From contig NZ_JABBHF010000012.1 of assembly GCF_012910715.1 (NCBI RefSeq), forward strand, positions 1-64,000: 64,000 bases of DNA, given 5' to 3'. The number at the start of each line of letters is the position of its first letter. Position 1 is the stretch's first letter. Both the position numbers and the translations under genes were made by a program. The notes below the pieces were generated by a model. That model made no database searches. It was not told the DNA's origin and worked only from the letters and a program-made list of their open reading frames with translations. Positions 36,747-45,993 of this stretch are shown here, in pieces. The stretch is from Flavivirga algicola. Its GTDB lineage: Bacteria > Bacteroidota > Bacteroidia > Flavobacteriales > Flavobacteriaceae.

Positions 36747-36762
36747 TGTCCCACTTTTGTCC
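36747..36762 (-). promoter_or_regulatory. Paired GGACA element upstream of the beta-barrel unit
   Basis: The minus-strand sequence GGACAAAAGTGGGACA is the second copy of the element at 35792-35807, with the same 11-base spacing. It lies 65 bases from the start of the small membrane-peptide frame. No further intergenic copy was noticed in the window. Confidence 0.5.
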
Positions 36763-36940
36763 ACCATAAAACATCCTACCCATCAACCCCTAATAGAAAT
36801 GTAAGAATAAAAACACCTCATTAGGTCTTCTTAACGTTGCGATAACAGTTTTAATAAATGGATAACTTTATTAACATTACTATAACCCTAAATTGATACA
36901 ACAACATTAATGACTTAACAAGTTTCAAATAGTCTGAATA

Positions 36941-36948
36941 TAAATTTG
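36941..36948 (+). promoter_or_regulatory. Candidate -7 box for the PhoX-like gene
   Basis: TAAATTTG matches the Bacteroidetes consensus TAnnTTTG and lies 37 bases upstream of the ATG at 36986. A matching -33 TTTG was not found at 19-21 bases, so the assignment rests on the -7 box alone. Confidence 0.4.
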
Positions 36949-36985
36949 CCATAAAATTAATTAACCCAAAATATGTATTTAGATT

Positions 36986-38566
36986 ATGAAAAAATTACTC
37001 AAATTTCTTTTATTATTTGTTGCTCTTACCGTAACTAGTGTATCTGTTACAAGCTGTGATGTTGAAGACGGAAAAGATGGAAAAGACGGTATTAATGGCG
37101 TAGATGGACAGAATGGGCAAGATGGCAAAGATGGTGATGATTTAACATTGGAGCCAACCATGTTTGAAAATAAATCAAATTTAAAACCATTAATAGCCAT
37201 GTCCCCCCAATTTAATTTTGTGGAAACCTATTCTCTTGTTAGTTCTAGTGATGTATTCCAATTTAACGGTGCTGATTTTAGAATTGGTGGTGGTGCCGAT
37301 GGTGCTGGATTCCTAAAAAATGGAGACGGTTATGAATATGTAGTAAATTTTGAAGATCATTTTGCTGTAGCCAGATTGTCTTTAGATGAACATTTTAATA
37401 TTACTAATGCTACATATCTGTTAAATTCGAGCGTTGCCGATTTTGCACGTCAATGTTCAGGCACCATGTGGGAAAAAGAGATACATGGTGGTGATAAAGA
37501 TTTATTTTTATCGGCTTCTGAAGCATTTAGTTACGACGTAAAAGGTATTGATCCTTTAGTAGAGACACCGACACCTACTGCCGATTTTGGATTGGATGCC
37601 TTAGGTGAATTTTCTTGGGAAAATGCAACGCCGCTTCCTAAAGGAACATACGCTGGTAAAACCGTAATTATTGGTGGTGATGATGATTCCAGTGATTCTG
37701 AAGGTCAAGTAACTATGTATTATTCTGATGCTGGTGATGCGGATTTAACTGGTGGTAAAATTTATGTTTTAAAATTTAAACAAATCTCTGATGGTGCTGA
37801 TGGTATTCAAGATGTGGCAGCAAACACCCAGTATGATGAGAGCAATTTAGATTTCCAAAAAGAATACGATGTAGAGTTTGTTGAAATAGTAGATGGCAAG
37901 AACTTATCTAAATCTGAAATGGAAACGGCTTGTAATGACGTTTTTGCTTCACAATTTATGCGTGTTGAGGATGTCGATTACCAAAAAGGTAGTGATGCTA
38001 ACGCAGTAAATGTATTTTTTGCTGTTACTGGTCGTGGTCCAGGGAGAGGAACTTATAACGATTGGGGAACGATTTACAAATTAGTATTAGACGCCTCTAA
38101 TCCTTTAAGAGGAAAATTAACTCAGGTTATAAGTGGGAATACAGATACCAATAACATGGATGGAAATCTAGCCGATTTACAAAGTCCTGATAATATTTGT
38201 GTAACCGAACATTACATCTACACGCAAGAAGATCCTAATTCATTCTCAAGAGGTCACTCTGCCTATATCTACCAATCAGACTTAAACGGTGATAACTCTA
38301 GAGTTGTTATGGAATTAGTTGTTAGAAATGATTTAGCTAAAGATAAGTCTACTGGTTTGAGCGGTGAATATGGTTCTTTAATTGACATTTCAGATAAAGT
38401 AGGGGAACCAGATACATTTATGTTGGCTTTGCAACCTCACTACTGGAAAAATGATGATTTTGCTGGTGTTGATGGCGGTACAAATTCCCTAACACATCCT
38501 TGGTTGAGTAACGGTCCATATTTAGAAGGATCTCAAATTGTTATTTTAAAAGGACTACCTAGATAG
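36986..38566 (+). CDS. PhoX-like (DUF839) lipoprotein with collagen-like linker
   Basis: The 526-residue protein has a lipoprotein signal (V-T-S-C, Cys24) and then eight Gly-X-Y triplets rich in Asp and Lys (G-K-D-G-K-D-G-I-N-G-V-D, about 29-52), a collagen-like spacer found after the lipid anchor in many Bacteroidota lipoproteins. The rest resembles the beta-propeller of PhoX/DUF839 proteins: F-A-R-Q-C-S-G-T-M-W-E-K-E (near 151), G-G-K-I-Y-V-L-K-F-K (near 254), G-T-I-Y-K-L-V-L-D (near 360) and L-Q-S-P-D-N-I-C-V-T-E (near 399). PhoX enzymes are Ca/Fe-dependent phosphatases; phosphatase activity here is not proven. It is followed by a terminator and then by the di-haem peroxidase gene. Confidence 0.75.
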   Translation: MKKLLKFLLLFVALTVTSVSVTSCDVEDGKDGKDGINGVDGQNGQDGKDGDDLTLEPTMFENKSNLKPLIAMSPQFNFVETYSLVSSSDVFQFNGADFRIGGGADGAGFLKNGDGYEYVVNFEDHFAVARLSLDEHFNITNATYLLNSSVADFARQCSGTMWEKEIHGGDKDLFLSASEAFSYDVKGIDPLVETPTPTADFGLDALGEFSWENATPLPKGTYAGKTVIIGGDDDSSDSEGQVTMYYSDAGDADLTGGKIYVLKFKQISDGADGIQDVAANTQYDESNLDFQKEYDVEFVEIVDGKNLSKSEMETACNDVFASQFMRVEDVDYQKGSDANAVNVFFAVTGRGPGRGTYNDWGTIYKLVLDASNPLRGKLTQVISGNTDTNNMDGNLADLQSPDNICVTEHYIYTQEDPNSFSRGHSAYIYQSDLNGDNSRVVMELVVRNDLAKDKSTGLSGEYGSLIDISDKVGEPDTFMLALQPHYWKNDDFAGVDGGTNSLTHPWLSNGPYLEGSQIVILKGLPR

Positions 38567-38597
38567 TTTTAAAATCAAACTAAATGATATAAAAGTC

Positions 38598-38630
38598 CCC
38601 TATAGCATAATTTTGTTATAGGGTCTTTTG
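38598..38630 (+). terminator. Rho-independent terminator after the PhoX-like gene
   Basis: A 10-pair stem (CCCTATAGCA with TGTTATAGGG, one G-U pair) and a six-base loop are followed by a T-rich tail. It separates the PhoX-like gene from the peroxidase gene. Confidence 0.8.
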
Positions 38631-38649
38631 CATATTAAATGTTAAGCTC

Positions 38650-40485
38650 ATGAACCAAAATATATATAAGGTTATTGTTTTTTCTGTATTAGTCTTATTG
38701 TCTTGCAATAAGACAAAAAAATCAGAACACATTCCTTTAAAAGCAAACAAAGTACATTGGAAAAATGCCCAAGACTACTATATCAAAAATATGGATTCTG
38801 TAATTAATCTATTGGATTCTTTGAGAAAGCAAGGCGTTAAAAATCCAAAAGCCAAGCAATTATTTTTTGATATCAGAAAAGTTTTTAAAAAGGCCGAACC
38901 TTATGCTGGAGTTTTGAATCCAGAAGTAACCCATAGAGCGAATGGTCCAGCACTACCAGTTTATAAAGACGATAGTGGTAGAGTTATAGAACCCGTAGGC
39001 TTACAAAAACTTGAAGAAACTATATTTGACGATGATACCAATATCAATCTAAAAGAATTTAATAGAGATATTTATTTTCTTGAAGGTTTTTTTAAAAATT
39101 TAAAAGAAAACATTTCAAAACGAGCAGTAAATCCCAAACGTTTTTTTCTAGCCACCCACCAGCAGTTAATGCGTATCGTTAGCTTGTCCTTGGCAGGTTT
39201 TGACACACCTGTAAGCGGACATAGTATTTCCGAAATTGCTATTTCACTTCAAAGCCTTTACGAGGTATATAACCTTACCATTCAACCTATCATAAAAGAA
39301 AAAGATTTAAAACTAGATAGAGCATTTAAAGTTAATATTCAAAAAGCTATTCATTTTATTGATCAAGAATCTAATTTTGAAACATTTGATAGATTTTATT
39401 TCATAAAAAATCATTTTAATCTCATTACAAAAAACTGGGTAGAGATCAGACAAACTAGTGATTTGTGGGATGCTGACGACACACCTTTCCCATTTAATTT
39501 TAATGCCCCCACCTTCTTTGAAGAAGACAGTTTTAATGTGAATTTTTTCTTGGATGTTAACGATAGAAACCCGTCCAAGGAAAAAATAATGCTAGGTAAG
39601 AAATTATTTTTTGATGAAAGTTTATCTCAAAAAGGAAATATGTCCTGTGCTACTTGTCATTTGCCCGAAAAAGCTTATGCAGACGGCTTAAAATTAAGTA
39701 AAGGTAATGATGGTAGTTTGCTACAAAGAAACACCCCTACTTTATTAAATAGTATATACCAAAAAGCCTTTTTTTGGGATGGTAGAGCAAATACTATTGA
39801 AAATCAAATTAACTCTGTTTTTAATAATGATAAAGAATTTAACACAGGTGTTCATCGGTTCTCAGGAAATATTCTAAAAGACACGACTTACATTCGTCTT
39901 TTTAAAGAGGCTTATGGTATTGTACCAAAAAGTAATAAAGAAACTGTAAGGGCTATTTCCGTATTTGTATCAACATTACATGGTTTAAATTCTAAATTTG
40001 ATAGAAACATAAGGAACGAGGAAGACAGTTTTACCGAACAAGAAAAAAGAGGCTTCAACTTATATATGGGGAAGGCACTATGCGCCACCTGTCATTTTAT
40101 TCCGCTTACCAATGGTACGGTGCCTCCGTTTTTTAGTGAAACTGAAAAAGAAGTCATTGGTGTACCAGCAACTAAAGAAAACAAAAGTATAGATACAGAT
40201 AAAGGGTTTTATTGGGTATTTGAAGAAAAAATTCATGAAAACATGTTTAAAACACCCACACTCAGAAATGTAGAAGCAACGGGACCTTATATGCATAACG
40301 GTGTTTATGAAACTCTAGAAGAGGTTATGGATTTTTATAACAAAGGTGGTGGTTCTGGGTTGGGTTTCGATGTGCCACATCAAACATTACCTTTTGATAA
40401 CTTAAATCTTTCTGAAGAAGAAACACAAGCTATTATTGCTTTTATGAAAACACTTACCGATAGCGATATTTCCGAGACATATTAA
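38650..40485 (+). CDS. Di-haem cytochrome c peroxidase with N-terminal imelysin-like domain
   Basis: The 611-residue lipoprotein (L-L-S-C, Cys19) combines two parts. Residues 30-260 are helical and resemble the imelysin fold; where imelysins have G-x-H-x-x-E, this protein reads G-L-Q-K-L-E (117-122), so the His is replaced. Residues 300-605 are a MauG/CcpA-type peroxidase domain with two haem c sites, C-A-T-C-H at about 333 and about 478, and later Met/His-rich phrases (M-F-K-T-P-T-L-R-N-V; G-P-Y-M-H-N-G-V-Y). Family members reduce hydrogen peroxide or oxidise protein-bound substrates in the periplasm. This fusion recurs in Bacteroidota. Coupling with the preceding PhoX-like lipoprotein is possible, but a terminator lies between them. 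Confidence 0.88.
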   Translation: MNQNIYKVIVFSVLVLLSCNKTKKSEHIPLKANKVHWKNAQDYYIKNMDSVINLLDSLRKQGVKNPKAKQLFFDIRKVFKKAEPYAGVLNPEVTHRANGPALPVYKDDSGRVIEPVGLQKLEETIFDDDTNINLKEFNRDIYFLEGFFKNLKENISKRAVNPKRFFLATHQQLMRIVSLSLAGFDTPVSGHSISEIAISLQSLYEVYNLTIQPIIKEKDLKLDRAFKVNIQKAIHFIDQESNFETFDRFYFIKNHFNLITKNWVEIRQTSDLWDADDTPFPFNFNAPTFFEEDSFNVNFFLDVNDRNPSKEKIMLGKKLFFDESLSQKGNMSCATCHLPEKAYADGLKLSKGNDGSLLQRNTPTLLNSIYQKAFFWDGRANTIENQINSVFNNDKEFNTGVHRFSGNILKDTTYIRLFKEAYGIVPKSNKETVRAISVFVSTLHGLNSKFDRNIRNEEDSFTEQEKRGFNLYMGKALCATCHFIPLTNGTVPPFFSETEKEVIGVPATKENKSIDTDKGFYWVFEEKIHENMFKTPTLRNVEATGPYMHNGVYETLEEVMDFYNKGGGSGLGFDVPHQTLPFDNLNLSEEETQAIIAFMKTLTDSDISETY

Positions 40486-40490
40486 ATGCT

Positions 40491-40522
40491 ATAATTGGAT
40501 AATTGGATAATTGGATAATTGG
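40491..40522. repeat. Tandem repeat of ATAATTGG, four copies
   Basis: Four perfect copies of an eight-base unit begin 6 bases after the stop codon of the peroxidase gene. The 212-base gap to the next gene (40486-40697) holds no other feature that I can name. Copy number may vary between strains. Confidence 0.9.
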
Positions 40523-40697
40523 AACTATATAATTTTCTGAAAATATAAAAAAATAATCTCTTATAAAGCTTTCTAGCACAAGGTGTGAAATAATCTCGAC
40601 ACTGTAATTAACTACGATTAGAATGTTAAAAATCCTTTAATTATCAAGTATTTATACTTTTTTTTTGTATATTAATTCGATAAACCTATTAAACATT

Positions 40698-41993
40698 ATG
40701 AAAAGTCTTACACCCCTAACATTAAGAGCTTTTATTCTTCTTTTAATTTTTAGCTTTTCTACCATAACTGCACAAGATGCCGACAAGCTATTCGTAAAGG
40801 AAATTAAGGGCAAAGTTATTAACCAAAAAACTAAAAAAGTTTTAGTTTTTTCAGATGTAGCCATTGCTGATTCCAATATTAGTACTGTGACTAACACCGA
40901 CGGTGAATTTCTTTTAAAAGTACCTCAGGATTTATTAAATGGTACTTTAGTTATTTCCCATTTGGGTTATGAAAAAAAAGAAATTGAAATTTCTACCTTA
41001 GAAAACAAGGTAAAAATAGCTCTAGAGCCTGCTATTACAGAATTAAATGCTGTTGAAATTGATACGTATAAAGATGCAAAAACACTCTTAGAAGCAACAC
41101 TTAAAAAGAAAAGTGAATTATACAATAACAGTAATACGTTAATGACTGCTTTCTATAGAGAAACTATTAAGAAAAGAAGGCGCAATGCCTCATTATCTGA
41201 AGCCGTAGTACAAATACATAAACGTCCTTACGCCAGCTATAAAAGAGATGCTATCGAGCTTGTTAAATCAAGGAAAAAAACAGATTATACAAGACTAGAT
41301 ACGCTTGCCGTAAAATTACAAGGTGGCCCCTTTAGTAACCTGTACACTGATATTATAAAATATCCTGAATATATTTTTAATGATGAAGGTATTGATCTTT
41401 ATGATTTTAGCTTTGATCAATCGACTCGAATAAACGAAAATTTAGTTTATGTTATTAATTTCAAACAAAAACAAAACGTTTCAACACCTTTATACTACGG
41501 TAAACTTTATATCGATTCCAAAACTTTAGCACTTACTAATGCTGTTTATAGTTTAAACGTTGAAAACAAAAGATTGACCAGCGAGATGTATGTACGTAAA
41601 AAGCCTGGCTCCGCTACGGTTTACCCAACCGAAGCGACCTATAGAGTGAATTACAGAACTAAAAATGGTAAATGGCATTATGCCTACAGCAACATTTCTT
41701 TGACTTTTAAAGTGAACTGGAAAAGGAAATTGTTTAACAATGTATATACACTAAATAGTGAAATGGCTGTTACCGATTGGCGAATTAAAGATGCTAATAT
41801 TGAGAAGCCTAGAAATAAAATGATGCGTCCAACAACTATTTTAGCTGATGCGACCTCTGGTTTTGCAGATCCTAAATTTTGGGGCTTATACAATATTATA
41901 GAGCCAGAAAAATCGATTGAATCTGCTATAAAGAAAATACAAAAACAATTAAAAAAAGCTGAAGAAAATAGGGCAAAAACAAATAAAGTATAA
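40698..41993 (+). CDS. Exported protein with carboxypeptidase-regulatory-like domain
   Basis: I start at the ATG at 40698, which gives a good signal peptide (M-K-S-L-T-P-L-T-L ending T-I-T-A-Q); a start 33 bases upstream is open but adds a non-signal tail. The 431-residue protein has a carboxypeptidase-regulatory-like beta-sandwich (residues about 37-120: V-K-G-K-V-I-N-Q-K; T-N-T-D-G-E-F-L-L-K-V; G-Y-E-K-K-E-I), as found at the N-terminus of Bacteroidota TonB receptors, followed by a mostly beta domain with F-Y-R-E-T-I (near 142) similar to DUF5686-type proteins. It has no barrel or plug. It is an architectural paralogue of the protein at 51292-52764. The role at the envelope is unknown. Confidence 0.8.
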   Translation: MKSLTPLTLRAFILLLIFSFSTITAQDADKLFVKEIKGKVINQKTKKVLVFSDVAIADSNISTVTNTDGEFLLKVPQDLLNGTLVISHLGYEKKEIEISTLENKVKIALEPAITELNAVEIDTYKDAKTLLEATLKKKSELYNNSNTLMTAFYRETIKKRRRNASLSEAVVQIHKRPYASYKRDAIELVKSRKKTDYTRLDTLAVKLQGGPFSNLYTDIIKYPEYIFNDEGIDLYDFSFDQSTRINENLVYVINFKQKQNVSTPLYYGKLYIDSKTLALTNAVYSLNVENKRLTSEMYVRKKPGSATVYPTEATYRVNYRTKNGKWHYAYSNISLTFKVNWKRKLFNNVYTLNSEMAVTDWRIKDANIEKPRNKMMRPTTILADATSGFADPKFWGLYNIIEPEKSIESAIKKIQKQLKKAEENRAKTNKV

Positions 41994-42040
41994 TATTTAT
42001 ATTAGTATTTCTTTTAGCGACTACATAGATTAATGATTAA

Positions 42041-42075
42041 AAAGCCTGTTATTTAAACAATAACAGGCTTTCTTT
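42041..42075 (+). terminator. Rho-independent terminator
   Basis: A perfect 13-pair stem (AAAGCCTGTTATT with AATAACAGGCTTT) with a five-base loop is followed by TCTTTATTAT. It closes the carboxypeptidase-regulatory-like gene; the A-run on the other side could also let it work in reverse. Confidence 0.9.
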
Positions 42076-42167
42076 ATTATGCCTTTACATTTCTGCTTTA
42101 AAGAGAAAAAATATAATCCAAAAGTATCATTATAAGCGTATATATGTTTTTAACATATAAATATTAG

Positions 42168-43283
42168 ATGAAAAACTTAACCTACACCATCATCAAGAGT
42201 ATATGGATTATAGCTCTTGTCTTCACTTTTACGAATTGTTCTAAAGAGAATGATAATACCGTACCTTCTATCCACAATCCACTAGAAAACCCTGAAAATG
42301 GGCCAGCAGCTGGAAATCCTGAAGGAAACTCTGCAATTCCTGCTGAAGCAGATTTAGAAGATGTTTCTAATCCTGATGTTGTTGTTGGTGACGGGACACC
42401 AGAAAGTTGTACTTGTGAAGCTGTTATAGATGCTGTAGCCCAAGGTGGGAAAATAGTGTTCAATTGTGGACCAACCCCACACACAATTGTTATGGACAAA
42501 CCAGCTAAAGTAGTTAATAATGCTAACCCCGATGTTATTATAGACGGTGGTGGATTAATTACTTTAAGCGGTGGTGGAAACACACGTATTTTATATATGA
42601 ACACCTGTGACCCCGATCAAGTATGGACAACAGATCATTGCCAGAATCAAGACCACCCAAAACTCACAGTACAGAACATCACGTTTGCGGATGGTAATTC
42701 TACTTCAGAGACCGAGTATACTGGAGGCGGTGCCATATGGGTTCGTGGAGGACGATTTAAGATTATAAATTCACGTTTTTTTAATAATGTATGTCAAAGT
42801 ACGGGACCTGATGTAGGTGGTGCCGTGCGAGTTTTTAGTCAATATAATGATCAGCCTGTTTATGTTGTAAACACAACCTTTGGAGGTGCCGATGGCTATG
42901 GTAATGTAGGATCTAATGGTGGTGGTATAAGTAGCATAGGTGTATCCTGGACCATTATAAACAGTCTTTTTTCTTATAATAGAGCCATTGGTAATGGCGG
43001 TAACCCAGCACAAGCGGGTACACCTGGAGGCGGTAGCGGGGGTGCAATATATAATGATGGAAACACCATGACTTTAACCATACTAGGTACGCGTATTGAA
43101 GAGAACGAAGTAAACGCTTTTGGTTCTTCTATCATCTTTGTTAGTAATGATCATACAGGCAACATCGTAATAGATAATTCTATAATACAAAATAATATTG
43201 GAGGCTCCTGGTATCCCGTTTATCCGAGTATTTCTATGCATTCGGATACTCCTATAGCGGTAACAAATTCAACTATTGAATAA
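42168..43283 (+). CDS. Right-handed parallel beta-helix lipoprotein
   Basis: The 371-residue protein has a lipoprotein signal (F-T-N-C-S, Cys25) and a linker rich in Pro, Asn and Gly (30-75). From about 80 it has the short Gly/Asn-rich repeats of a parallel beta-helix: V-I-I-D-G-G-G-L-I-T-L, L-T-V-Q-N-I-T-F-A-D-G-N, F-K-I-I-N-S-R-F-F-N-N, W-T-I-I-N-S-L-F-S-Y-N-R, I-V-I-D-N-S-I-I-Q-N-N. This fold is shared by pectate lyases and by surface proteins of the polymorphic membrane protein type. Paired Cys residues (for example C-T-C near 82) may form disulfides. I see no conserved lyase active site, so binding or structural roles are as likely as polysaccharide cleavage. Confidence 0.75.
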   Translation: MKNLTYTIIKSIWIIALVFTFTNCSKENDNTVPSIHNPLENPENGPAAGNPEGNSAIPAEADLEDVSNPDVVVGDGTPESCTCEAVIDAVAQGGKIVFNCGPTPHTIVMDKPAKVVNNANPDVIIDGGGLITLSGGGNTRILYMNTCDPDQVWTTDHCQNQDHPKLTVQNITFADGNSTSETEYTGGGAIWVRGGRFKIINSRFFNNVCQSTGPDVGGAVRVFSQYNDQPVYVVNTTFGGADGYGNVGSNGGGISSIGVSWTIINSLFSYNRAIGNGGNPAQAGTPGGGSGGAIYNDGNTMTLTILGTRIEENEVNAFGSSIIFVSNDHTGNIVIDNSIIQNNIGGSWYPVYPSISMHSDTPIAVTNSTIE

Positions 43284-43314
43284 ACTTCCTTGCGAAATGG
43301 GTAATAGACTTCTA

Positions 43315-45963
43315 TTAAAATAAAGTCGCCTGTCCCTTGTCATCAGAATTATTATCTCCCTCAGATAATTTTGTATCATTTTTAGAAGCTTCAGCTGTAA
43401 CTTCTGTTTCATCAATAACTTCTATGTCATCTGCATGCACTTCTTCTGGAGCTTCGAAAGGTAATGGATCTAGCAAATTAACTTGATTGACTTTATCTCT
43501 GGTCAACTGATTTCCTAAAGCTGTTAGACCTTTGATAGAAATAAATTCCTCAAGGTTTATTTCCAAATTAGCTTTTCTGTCCTTCCCTCGCTCTTTAGCA
43601 AATACAACTTCTGCAACAGGAATCCAATCTGTAGATACAATTTCCAATTGCGAATTAGGATGCTCTGAAATAAATGATTCCTCACGTCCTTCATTTTCAA
43701 TTAAAAAACGCTTAACGTAATAGAGCTCTTTTTCACCATTGTAATAAATGGCAGATATTGGTTTTTTAGGCACCCATTTTTCCATAACGATCATATCGTC
43801 ATCAAAATGCATAGTAACTTCTGGTGTAACAGTTTTAACGATTCCAGATTGATTGATAATAAGCAACTTATCTTCCCCTCTAAATTCTCCAATTAACTCA
43901 CCTCTACCATCAACATTTAAACGTCGCACAGCATCATCAAACCATATTTTACGTGGTTTTAATGTAGAAACGCCTTTTTCTTTTAATTCAACACGTTTCA
44001 CAGAGTATTTAGTCACTAAATTTCCTTTAGAGACTCTTCCTTTTATAAGGATATCGGCAAAGTCTATATCCCATTTTAATTTCTTAATGCTTCCTGCTTG
44101 TCTTAAAAATACTGTAATAACTTCAGCTTCTCCATTTGGATTGGCAGAAAAATAAAGCACTGTAGAGCCTTTATTTCCGTTTGTTAAATCGTAATCCTTA
44201 TCTCTTGTTACTCCAGTAACCGCAAATCTTTTAATGTATGACGGTCCACTTTTTCCATCGCGATAAATCATATTATAAATGGTACGTTTATCCTTCTTTT
44301 TAAAGACAGCAACATGAATAATATCTTTTCCTATAAACGTTTTTGTACCTACCTTTGTAATCATCATTTTTCCTTCCTTGGTAAATACTATAATATCATC
44401 TATATCACTACAATCGCCTACATACTCATCACGACGAAGCGATGTGCCTATAAAACCTTCTGCTCTATTAACATAAAGTTTTGTGTTTCTTATCACAACT
44501 TTGGTAGCATCAACATCATCAAAAACACGAATCTCTGTTTTACGCTCCCTACCTTCCCCATAATCTTTCTTTAGTCTTGTAAAATAGGCTATGGCATAAT
44601 CAATAAGATGTTCTAAATGATGCTTTATCTCTGCTATTTGATCCTCAAGAGCTTCAATTTTTTGCTGGGCTTTATCGATGTCGAATTTTGAGATACGTTT
44701 AATTCTAATTTCGGTCAACCTCGTAATATCATCTTCAGTAACAGCTCGTTTTAAATGTTTTATATGCGGTTGCAACCCTTTATCAATAGCACCTATAACA
44801 CCTTCCCAAGTTTCTTCTTCTTCAATATCCCGATAAATTCTATTTTCAATAAAAATGCGCTCTAAACTTGCAAAGTGCCATTGTTCTTCAAACTCGCCTA
44901 GTTTAATTTCCAGCTCACTTTTTAGGAGCTGAACGGTATTATCTGTAGAACGGCGCAACATTTCCGAAACACCTATAAATAAAGGCTTATTGTCTTCGAT
45001 AACACAACCTAATGGAGAAATAGACGATTCACAGCTTGTAAATGCATACAGTGCATCAATGGTTTTATCTGGTGATAAGCCTGAAGGCAAATGCACTAAA
45101 ATTTCAACTTCAGCTGCTGTATTGTCTTCTATTTTTTTAACCTTTATTTTTCCTTTATCATTCGCTTTTAAAATAGAATCTATAAGTGATGATGTGGTCG
45201 TACCATATGGAATCTCCGAGATAACCAATGTATTTTTATCTAACTGCGAAATTTTAGCACGCACCCTTACCTTACCACCTCGTAAACCATCATTATAATT
45301 AGAAAAATCTGCAATTCCAGCTGTTGGAAAATCTGGTAATATGGTAAATCGTTTTCCCTGCAAATGCTTAATGGAAGCGTCAATAAGTTCAATAAAATTA
45401 TGAGGTAATATTTTTGTTGATAGTCCCACCGCAATACCTTCACCACCTTGTGCCAATAATAAAGGAAACATTACAGGCAGGTTAACAGGCTCTTTACGCC
45501 TACCATCGTAACTGGCTTGCCATTCGGTTATTTTTGGATTATACACTACATCCAATCCAAATTTAGAAATACGAGCTTCAATATAACGCGATGCTGCAGC
45601 ACGGTCTCCTGTTAATATATTTCCCCAGTTTCCTTGGGTATCTATCAATAAATCTTTCTGACCAATTTGTACCATGGCATCTGCGATACTGGCATCACCA
45701 TGCGGGTGATACTGCATCGTATGACCAACAATATTCGCTACCTTGTTATAGCGGCCATCATCTAAATCTTTCATAGAATGCATGATACGTCGTTGTACAG
45801 GCTTAAAACCATCTTCAATGGCTGGTACAGCACGCTCTAAAATAACATAGGAGGCATAATCCAGAAACCAATCTTGATACATCCCTGTAACTCGGGTAAT
45901 GGTTTCCTGAGGCTCGTCTTGTTGGTTAATTAAATCGTCGTTTGGTTCTTCGTCTTCAGTCAT
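43315..45963 (-). CDS. parC: DNA topoisomerase IV subunit A
   Basis: ParC cuts and rejoins DNA to unlink chromosomes. The 882-residue protein has the N-terminal breakage-reunion domain with R-A-V-P-A-I-E-D-G-F-K-P-V-Q-R-R-I (about 44-60), H-P-H-G-D-A-S-I (86-93) and the catalytic Tyr127 in A-A-A-S-R-Y-I-E-A-R. A coiled-coil arm lies near 430-460, and the C-terminal propeller is shorter than in GyrA, without an obvious GyrA-box. The acidic tail (about 850-880) is typical of Bacteroidota. With parE upstream and a small membrane protein gene between, this is the topo IV unit and not gyrase. Confidence 0.94.
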   Translation of the reverse strand: MTEDEEPNDDLINQQDEPQETITRVTGMYQDWFLDYASYVILERAVPAIEDGFKPVQRRIMHSMKDLDDGRYNKVANIVGHTMQYHPHGDASIADAMVQIGQKDLLIDTQGNWGNILTGDRAAASRYIEARISKFGLDVVYNPKITEWQASYDGRRKEPVNLPVMFPLLLAQGGEGIAVGLSTKILPHNFIELIDASIKHLQGKRFTILPDFPTAGIADFSNYNDGLRGGKVRVRAKISQLDKNTLVISEIPYGTTTSSLIDSILKANDKGKIKVKKIEDNTAAEVEILVHLPSGLSPDKTIDALYAFTSCESSISPLGCVIEDNKPLFIGVSEMLRRSTDNTVQLLKSELEIKLGEFEEQWHFASLERIFIENRIYRDIEEEETWEGVIGAIDKGLQPHIKHLKRAVTEDDITRLTEIRIKRISKFDIDKAQQKIEALEDQIAEIKHHLEHLIDYAIAYFTRLKKDYGEGRERKTEIRVFDDVDATKVVIRNTKLYVNRAEGFIGTSLRRDEYVGDCSDIDDIIVFTKEGKMMITKVGTKTFIGKDIIHVAVFKKKDKRTIYNMIYRDGKSGPSYIKRFAVTGVTRDKDYDLTNGNKGSTVLYFSANPNGEAEVITVFLRQAGSIKKLKWDIDFADILIKGRVSKGNLVTKYSVKRVELKEKGVSTLKPRKIWFDDAVRRLNVDGRGELIGEFRGEDKLLIINQSGIVKTVTPEVTMHFDDDMIVMEKWVPKKPISAIYYNGEKELYYVKRFLIENEGREESFISEHPNSQLEIVSTDWIPVAEVVFAKERGKDRKANLEINLEEFISIKGLTALGNQLTRDKVNQVNLLDPLPFEAPEEVHADDIEVIDETEVTAEASKNDTKLSEGDNNSDDKGQATLF

Positions 45964-45993
45964 GCTTTATATTCGGTTCTTAGTAGGAGAATC

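Larger units (their letters stand above)
36682..36985. other. Divergent regulatory region between surface-protein and PhoX-like genes
   Basis: No gene is visible in this 304-base gap. It separates the minus-strand barrel unit from the plus-strand PhoX-like lipoprotein gene, and it contains the paired GGACA element (36747-36762) and a -7 type promoter box (36941-36948). The rest is AT-rich without other structure that I can see. Confidence 0.5.

Noticed and set aside
42182-42604. 140-codon minus-strand frame opposite the beta-helix gene
   Set aside because: Pro/Ser-rich antisense image of a Gly/Asn-rich gene that itself has a lipoprotein signal and clear repeats.
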